Source of the DNA: Alphaproteobacteria bacterium
Lineage (GTDB): Bacteria > Pseudomonadota > Alphaproteobacteria > Micropepsales > Micropepsaceae
Direction: 5' to 3'
Length of the DNA stretch: 5,539 nucleotides
Assembly (NCBI GenBank): GCA_003246795.1
Contig: QKCS01000171.1
Coordinates: forward strand, 1 to 5,539
This document shows positions 1 to 5,539 of this stretch, piece after piece. The notes below the pieces were generated by a model. That model ran no database searches. It was not told the DNA's origin and was given only the letters and a program-made list of their open reading frames with translations. The position numbers and the translations under genes are program-made. Position 1 is the first letter of the stretch; each line of letters starts with the position of its first letter.

Positions 1-2336
1 GGGCTGATCGACATCGAGTCGATGCCACAGCCGACCAGGAACTCGGCGAATTCGGGATGGTCGCTCGGCGCCTGACCGCACAGGCCGACCTTCGCATGCG
101 CGCGATGCGCCTCGCCGATCACGTTGCCGATCATCCACTTCACCGCTTCGTCCTGTTCGTCGAAGAGTTCGGCGAGTTCAGCCGAGTCGCGGTCGACGCC
201 CAAAGTCAGCTGCGTGAGGTCGTTGCTGCCGATCGAAAACCCGTCGAAGCGTTCGGCGAACGTCTTGGCCAGGATCACGTTCGACGGGATCTCGCACATC
301 ACATAGACCCGAAGCCCGTCCTCGCCGCGCTTGAGCCCGTTCTCCGCCATCACGGCGAGCACCCGATCCGCTTCCTTCACCGAACGGCAGAACGGGATCA
401 TCACGATCACGTTCTTGAACCCGAGTTCGCGCCGCAGCTTCAGGATGGCCCGGCACTCGAGCGCGAATCCCTCGCGATAGCGCGGCGAATAGTAACGCGA
501 CGCGCCGCGGAACCCGAGCATCGGGTTCTCCTCCTTCGGTTCGAACTCACGGCCTCCCAGAAGGTTCGCGTACTCGTTCGTCTTGAAGTCGCTCATGCGC
601 ACGATCGCCGGATTCGGATGCGCGGCGGCCGCGATCCGCGCCAGCCCGTGCGCCAGCCGGTCGACGAAGTAATCCGTGCGCACGTCGTAAGCGCGCGTCA
701 GATCGGCGATGGCGGCCTTCGCCTTCTCGTCCTTCAGCTCGTCGAAGCGGACGAGCGCCATCGGATGCACTTTGATGTGGTTGTTGACGACGAACTCCAT
801 CCGCGCGAGCCCGACGCCGTCGGCTGGCAGCCGCCACCAGCGATAGGCCGCGGCAGGATTGGCGAGGTTGAGCATTACCTTCGTGCGCGTCTTCGCGATG
901 CCGGCGACGTCGAGCGCGCGGCTCTCGATCTCCGCCTTGCCGTCGTAGACGAAGCCTTCGTCGCCCTCCGCGCACGAGACCGTGATCGCCTGCGCGTCGT
1001 GCAGCACGCGCGTCGCATCGCCCGTGCCGACGACCGCAGGCAGGCCGAGTTCGCGGCTGACGATCGCCGCATGCGACGTGCGCCCGCCGTGGTCCGTGAC
1101 GATCGCCGTGGCCCGCTTCATGATCGGAACCCAATCGGGGTCGGTGGTCGAGGTGACGAGGATCGCCCCGTCGACGAACTGCGCAATGTCGCGCGCGCTT
1201 TCGATCAGGCAGACTTGGCCCGCGACCGCCGCGTCGCCGACGGCGAGGCCCGCCACGAGTTTGCGCCCCTTGTTCTTGATCTTGAACGACTGGAGCGTTC
1301 CCGCCGCCTTGCGCGACTGCACGGTCTCGGGCCGGGCCTGGACGATGAAGAGCGCGCCGCTGTTTCCGTCCTTCGCCCACTCGACGTCCATCGGCTGTTT
1401 GTAATGTTCCTCGATCTTGCAGACCCAACGCGCGAGTTTGAGGATGTCCGTTTCGCTGAGCACGAACGACTCGCGCTCGTTGCGCGACGTCGGCACGGCG
1501 CGCGTGCGGTCCGCCCCTTCCGCGTAGATCATCTTGCTCGCCTTCTCACCGCATTTCTTCTCGACGATCGGCGCCACGTTCACCTCGTTGAGCAGCGGCT
1601 TGAACACGTGATATTCGTCGGGATCGACGGCGCCCTGCACAACGCTTTCGCCCAGTCCCCACGAGGCGTTGATCACGACGACCTTGTCGAACCCCGTCTC
1701 CGGATCGAGCGAGAATGCGACCCCCGCGCCCGCCATGTCGGACCGCACCATCATCTGAACGCCGATCGACAGCGCGACCTTCATATGGTCGAATTTGTGG
1801 ATCGTGCGATAGGTGATCGCTCGGTCCGTGAACAGCGACGCGTAGCAGCGCTTGCACGCGTCCAAAAGCTCGGCCTCGCCGCGCACGTTCAGGAAACTCT
1901 CCTGCTGGCCGGCGAAGCTCGCTTCGGGCAAGTCTTCGGCCGTGGCGCTGGACCGCACGGCGACGTCCATGTCGCGCCGCCCCGCCTTCTCGCCGAGCGC
2001 GCCATAGGCCGCCACGATCTCCCGCGCCAGTTCCGCCGGCCATTCCGCGCGCAGGAAGGCGGAGCGGATACCTGCGCCCGTTTCGGCAAGCGTCGCCCGG
2101 CCGTCCGCCAACGCCTTCACCGACCGCGCGATCGTGTCGTCGAGCTTGTTCGCCTTCACGAACGCCCAATAGGCGTTCGCCGTCGTCGCGAACCCGTCGG
2201 GCACTTCGACGCCGCGCGCGCGCAGATTGCGCGTCATCTCGCCCAGCGACGCGTTCTTGCCGCCGACGAGAGCGACGTTGTCGCGCGCGATATCGTGGAA
2301 CCAAGCGACGCACGATGATCCGCCTGACTTTGCCAT
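1..2336 (-). CDS. ppsA: Phosphoenolpyruvate synthase (pyruvate, water dikinase), C-terminus cut by window edge
   Basis: PpsA converts pyruvate, ATP and water to PEP, AMP and phosphate, a cytosolic gluconeogenic step (EC 2.7.9.2). Reading leftwards from the ATG at 2336-2334 gives 778 residues with no stop. The E. coli enzyme has about 792, so only a short tail is missing. An N-terminal ATP-grasp-like domain carries VGGKNASLGEM (about 24-34) and RSSATAEDLPEASFAGQQES (128-147). The swivelling phosphohistidine domain has GGRTSHAAIVSRELGLP with catalytic His422, and Thr420 matches the residue targeted by the PSRP regulatory kinase in E. coli. The C-terminal PEP/pyruvate barrel has SIGSNDLTQLTLGVDRDS (about 700-717) and GLCGQAPSDHPEF with the conserved Cys753. 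The start MAKSGGSSCVAWF aligns with E. coli PpsA and follows an AAGGTGA ribosome site. The need for water rather than phosphate is inferred from closer similarity to PpsA than to pyruvate phosphate dikinase. It is transcribed away from the flavodoxin gene. The gene is intact as far as visible. Confidence 0.97.
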   Translation of the reverse strand, partial: MAKSGGSSCVAWFHDIARDNVALVGGKNASLGEMTRNLRARGVEVPDGFATTANAYWAFVKANKLDDTIARSVKALADGRATLAETGAGIRSAFLRAEWPAELAREIVAAYGALGEKAGRRDMDVAVRSSATAEDLPEASFAGQQESFLNVRGEAELLDACKRCYASLFTDRAITYRTIHKFDHMKVALSIGVQMMVRSDMAGAGVAFSLDPETGFDKVVVINASWGLGESVVQGAVDPDEYHVFKPLLNEVNVAPIVEKKCGEKASKMIYAEGADRTRAVPTSRNERESFVLSETDILKLARWVCKIEEHYKQPMDVEWAKDGNSGALFIVQARPETVQSRKAAGTLQSFKIKNKGRKLVAGLAVGDAAVAGQVCLIESARDIAQFVDGAILVTSTTDPDWVPIMKRATAIVTDHGGRTSHAAIVSRELGLPAVVGTGDATRVLHDAQAITVSCAEGDEGFVYDGKAEIESRALDVAGIAKTRTKVMLNLANPAAAYRWWRLPADGVGLARMEFVVNNHIKVHPMALVRFDELKDEKAKAAIADLTRAYDVRTDYFVDRLAHGLARIAAAAHPNPAIVRMSDFKTNEYANLLGGREFEPKEENPMLGFRGASRYYSPRYREGFALECRAILKLRRELGFKNVIVMIPFCRSVKEADRVLAVMAENGLKRGEDGLRVYVMCEIPSNVILAKTFAERFDGFSIGSNDLTQLTLGVDRDSAELAELFDEQDEAVKWMIGNVIGEAHRAHAKVGLCGQAPSDHPEFAEFLVGCGIDSMSIS

Positions 2337-2343
2337 GAGACCG

Positions 2344-2350
2344 TCACCTT
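2344..2350 (-). promoter_or_regulatory. Ribosome binding site of ppsA
   Basis: The minus strand reads AAGGTGA here, seven bases before the ATG at 2336. It is a good Shine-Dalgarno match at normal spacing. It supports the chosen ppsA start, which also agrees with the N-terminus of known PpsA proteins. Confidence 0.75.
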
Positions 2351-2398
2351 CGAGTTGGCGTTGAGGTGGAGTCGAACGCTCCGCAGGGAACCCGGCGC

Positions 2399-2408
2399 GA
2401 AGCGCTTC
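2399..2408. repeat. Perfect 10-bp palindrome GAAGCGCTTC
   Basis: GAAGCGCTTC is self-complementary and ends four bases before the FNR/FixK-like site. It has no spacer, so it is more likely a protein-binding site or chance than a hairpin. No known regulator is assigned. A palindrome of this length can arise by chance in GC-rich DNA. Confidence 0.4.
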
Positions 2409-2411
2409 TAA

Positions 2412-2443
2412 CTTGACCTATATCAACAAGCGGAGAGGTCAAG
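2412..2443. repeat. 8-bp perfect inverted repeat overlapping the FNR/FixK site
   Basis: CTTGACCT at 2412-2419 is repeated in inverted form as AGGTCAAG at 2436-2443, with 16 bases between. The left arm includes the first half of the FNR/FixK-like site. The right arm is a third, inverted TTGACC half-site. It could be an extra regulator half-site or a second operator competing with the first. No T-tract follows on either strand, so it is not a terminator. Confidence 0.55.
2413..2426. promoter_or_regulatory. FNR/FixK-type operator, TTGACCTATATCAA
   Basis: The site reads TTGAC-CTAT-ATCAA. It matches 9 of the 10 defined positions of the FNR/Anr consensus TTGAT-N4-ATCAA and fully fits the FixK form TTG[AC]-N6-[TG]CAA. 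Proteins of the CRP/FNR family bind such sites, typically to activate genes at low oxygen. The centre (2419.5) is 63.5 nt before the flavodoxin ATG. If it acts at the class II position of -41.5, transcription would begin near 2461, leaving a leader of about 22 nt that still contains the ribosome site. A weak -10-like GAAGAT lies at 2449-2454. Towards ppsA the centre is 83.5 nt from the start codon, so control of both genes is possible but the ppsA -10 region is not recognisable. Confidence 0.75.
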
Positions 2444-2467
2444 CGAACGAAGATGGTTTCGCGATGC

Positions 2468-2473
2468 AAGGAG
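2468..2473 (+). promoter_or_regulatory. Ribosome binding site deciding the flavodoxin start
   Basis: AAGGAG stands nine bases before the ATG at 2483. This near-consensus Shine-Dalgarno sequence selects that ATG over the upstream in-frame ATG at 2453. The upstream ATG has no comparable site and would place AAGGAG inside the coding region. Confidence 0.8.
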
Positions 2474-2482
2474 ACCGAAGCT

Positions 2483-2968
2483 ATGCGTAGCCTTGTCGTC
2501 TACCACTCGCTGTCCGGCACGACGCGAAAAATTGCGGAGCTCGCCGCGAAGGATTTGGGCGCCGACCTCATCGAAGTGCACGCGCCCCGCTACGGCCGCG
2601 GCGTCGTGAGCTATGTCCGCGCGGCGTTCGACAGCATCAGGGGCAAACTGCCCGACATTGCCATCTCGGGCTCCGCGCCCGATCCGTTCGACTTCGTGCT
2701 GCTGGCCGCGCCCGTGTGGGCGGGCCACGCCTCGACGCCGATGCGCGCCTATCTCATGCAGCACAAGGGCAAATTCAAGCGCGCGGCCTTCGTCCTCACC
2801 TGCGGCGGCCACGCGCCGCCCAAGGCGTTCGACGAAATGAGCGCCGACGCCGGGGTCAAGCCGGAGAAAACGTTCACGCTGCGCGAGAAGGACGTGAAGG
2901 CCGGCGCGGCGCTGCCCGCCGATCTCGCGGCGTTCCTCGCCTCGATCAGGTTGAAGCTCGCCGCCTGA
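2483..2968 (+). CDS. Flavodoxin-family protein (FMN-binding)
   Basis: The 161-residue product has the look of a single-domain flavodoxin fold, an FMN protein for electron transfer or NAD(P)H-dependent reduction in the cytosol. Strand beta-1 (MRSLVVYHS) runs into the phosphate-binding loop SLSGTTRK (residues 9-16), which fits the flavodoxin pattern [ST]-x-[ST]-G-[NT]-T. The second strand and loop, FVLLAAPVWAGHASTPMRAYL (71-91), has Trp79 where many family members stack an aromatic residue on the flavin. FVLTCGGHAP (103-112) looks like the third flavin-contacting loop and contains Cys107. No signal peptide or membrane segment is visible. The start at 2483 is chosen from the AAGGAG site and because beta-1 then begins at the N-terminus, as is usual. 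Its redox partner is unknown. It is 81 nt upstream of acsA and follows an FNR/FixK-type site, which suggests induction at low oxygen. It could be a quinone or FMN reductase instead of an electron carrier. Confidence 0.85.
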   Translation: MRSLVVYHSLSGTTRKIAELAAKDLGADLIEVHAPRYGRGVVSYVRAAFDSIRGKLPDIAISGSAPDPFDFVLLAAPVWAGHASTPMRAYLMQHKGKFKRAAFVLTCGGHAPPKAFDEMSADAGVKPEKTFTLREKDVKAGAALPADLAAFLASIRLKLAA

Positions 2969-2981
2969 CGCGGCCGAGGGT

Positions 2982-2995
2982 TTGCCCTAAGTCAA
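2982..2995. promoter_or_regulatory. FixK/FNR-type operator, TTGCCCTAAGTCAA
   Basis: The site reads TTGCC-CTAA-GTCAA. It fits the relaxed FixK-type pattern TTG[AC]-N6-[TG]CAA but matches the strict FNR consensus less well than the site at 2413. Its centre (2988.5) is 61.5 nt before the acsA ATG, almost the same as the 63.5 nt seen for the first site and its gene. A -10-like GATGAT at 3021-3026 (four of six bases of TATAAT) lies about 35 nt from the site centre, near the class II arrangement. It occupies the short gap between the flavodoxin gene and acsA. This suggests acsA and the following gene have their own regulated promoter in addition to any read-through. Confidence 0.6.
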
Positions 2996-3031
2996 TGTTG
3001 CGTGCGGCCTGCCGCTCCAGGATGATCGCGA

Positions 3032-3038
3032 AGAGAGG
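3032..3038 (+). promoter_or_regulatory. Ribosome binding site of acsA
   Basis: AGAGAGG precedes the ATG at 3050 with an 11-base gap. It is a moderate Shine-Dalgarno match at slightly long spacing. It supports this start, as no better initiation codon with a site lies nearby in frame. Confidence 0.5.
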
Positions 3039-3049
3039 CCGACGAGAAC

Positions 3050-4779
<1,730 letters not shown>

Positions 4780-4783
<4 letters not shown>

Positions 4784-5539
4784 CGGCGAAGGCCGATCTC
4801 AAACCGCATTTGACCCACGACCACGCGCTGGCGCTCTGGCGCGAGATGACACGCATCCGCCGCTTTGAGGAGAAGTGCGCGGAACTCTACACCCAGGAAA
4901 AGATCCGCGGCTTCCTCCACCTTTATATCGGCGAAGAGGCGGTCGCGACCGGCGTGATGCAGGCGCTGACGCCGGGCGACGCGATCGTCGCCACCTATCG
5001 CGAGCACGGCCACGCGCTCGCCCGCGGCGTCTCGATGAACGCGGTGATGGCCGAAATGTATGGCAAGCAGGAAGGGTCGAGCCGCGGGCGCGGCGGCTCG
5101 ATGCACATCTTCGACGCCGCGGCGCGCCTCTACGGCGGCAACGCGATCGTCGGCGGCGGCCTGCCGCTCGCCGGCGGCCTCGCGATGGCGCACAAGATGC
5201 AGAACGAGCCGCATATCGCCGTCTGCTTCTTCGGCGAAGGCGCGGTCGCCGAGGGCGAGTTCCACGAAACGATGAACCTCGCCGCGCTGTGGAAGCTGCC
5301 GGCGCTGTTCGTCTGCGAGAACAACCTCTACGCCATGGGCACCGCGCTCAGCCTTTCGGAATCGGAAACCGACATTCACTTGAAGGCCCAGGCCTATCGC
5401 ATGCCGTCCGAAAGCGTCGACGGCATGGACGTCGTCGCCGTCGAAGCGGCCGCGCGCCGCGCCGTCAATGCGATCCGCACCGGCGGCGGTCCCTACTTCC
5501 TCGAATGCCGCACCTATCGCTTCCGCGCGCATTCGATGT
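4780..5539 (+). CDS. pdhA: Pyruvate dehydrogenase E1 component, alpha subunit (partial, 3' end cut by window edge)
   Basis: E1 alpha with E1 beta uses thiamine diphosphate to decarboxylate pyruvate and passes the acetyl group to lipoyl-E2, forming acetyl-CoA (EC 1.2.4.1). The frame from ATG 4780 stays open for 253 residues to the window edge. The family is usually 320-340 long. Recognisable blocks are ATYREHGHALARG (71-83, with His76 and His78), SRGRGGSMHIFD, and the thiamine-binding motif from GEG (152-154) to ENN (180-182) with ALWKLPALFVCENN between. TYRFRAHSM at the edge is the active-site/phosphorylation loop region. Glu153 replaces the usual Asp of GDG. The start overlaps the acsA stop as ATGA, which shows tight coupling, and the encoded MTAKADLKPHLTHDHAL is a normal family N-terminus. 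Acetoin dehydrogenase alpha (acoA) is a close relative and cannot be excluded without the downstream genes. ALWKLP and ENNLYAMGT favour pyruvate dehydrogenase. Confidence 0.9.

Larger units (their letters stand above)
2337..2482. other. Divergent intergenic region between ppsA and the flavodoxin gene
   Basis: These 146 bases separate two genes transcribed in opposite directions, so promoters for both must lie here or overlap the gene ends. The region holds the ppsA ribosome site, a perfect 10-bp palindrome, an FNR/FixK-like palindrome, an 8-bp inverted repeat overlapping it, and the flavodoxin ribosome site. No strong sigma-70 -35/-10 pair is visible in either direction. That would fit an activator-dependent promoter. 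The stretch around 2411-2430 is more AT-rich than its surroundings. Confidence 0.7.

Noticed and set aside
57..2318. A 753-codon plus-strand open frame opposite ppsA
   Set aside because: It is antisense to a gene with full PpsA motifs. Its product is rich in Arg, His, Asp and Ala with no recognisable domain, as is typical of the reverse frame of GC-rich codons.
2413..2441. TTGACC at 2413 as a sigma-70 -35 box
   Set aside because: No acceptable -10 hexamer lies 16-18 bases downstream, where the sequence reads AGGTCA. The symmetry with ATCAA is better explained as an FNR/FixK site.
2453..2482. Upstream in-frame ATG at 2453 as the flavodoxin start
   Set aside because: It lacks a ribosome site, adds ten residues unlike the family, and covers the AAGGAG that serves the ATG at 2483.
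3004..3015. GC hairpin (GCGGC/GCCGC) as a terminator between the flavodoxin gene and acsA
   Set aside because: The loop is only two bases, the stem is five base pairs, and no T-tract follows. The three-base-pair GGG/CCC stem at 2978-2987 is also too weak.

Overview
The window is GC-rich, gene-dense DNA from a proteobacterium, most likely an alphaproteobacterium. That assignment rests on codon bias (many GCG, CGC, GAC and GTC codons), on family resemblance, and on two FixK/FNR-type palindromes. It is an inference, because no rRNA or marker gene is present. Four protein genes fill almost all of the sequence. Two of them run off the window edges.

Layout. On the minus strand, from 2336 to the left edge, lies phosphoenolpyruvate synthase (ppsA), lacking only the last few residues. 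A 146-bp divergent intergenic region (2337-2482) separates it from three plus-strand genes: a short flavodoxin-family protein (2483-2968), an AMP-forming acetate--CoA ligase of the short AcsA type (3050-4783), and the E1 alpha subunit of a thiamine-diphosphate 2-oxoacid dehydrogenase, probably pyruvate dehydrogenase (from 4780, cut by the right edge). The acsA stop and the E1 alpha start overlap in ATGA, so these two are almost certainly co-transcribed and translationally coupled. The E1 beta and E2 genes would be expected just beyond the right edge.

Regulation. The most interesting signal is a pair of 14-bp FNR/FixK-like sites. TTGACCTATATCAA (2413-2426) precedes the flavodoxin gene and TTGCCCTAAGTCAA (2982-2995) precedes acsA. 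Their centres lie 63.5 and 61.5 nt from the respective start codons, so the promoter architecture is nearly the same. The first site also sits between the divergent ppsA and flavodoxin genes and may serve both.

Working together. The three metabolic enzymes meet at the PEP-pyruvate-acetyl-CoA-acetate node. PpsA turns pyruvate into PEP, E1 alpha commits pyruvate to acetyl-CoA, and AcsA interconverts acetate and acetyl-CoA. With the flavodoxin and the two sites, the locus looks like an oxygen- or redox-controlled module that redistributes C2/C3 carbon. The enzyme families are well known. The possible novelty lies in their grouping and shared control, not in a new protein family.
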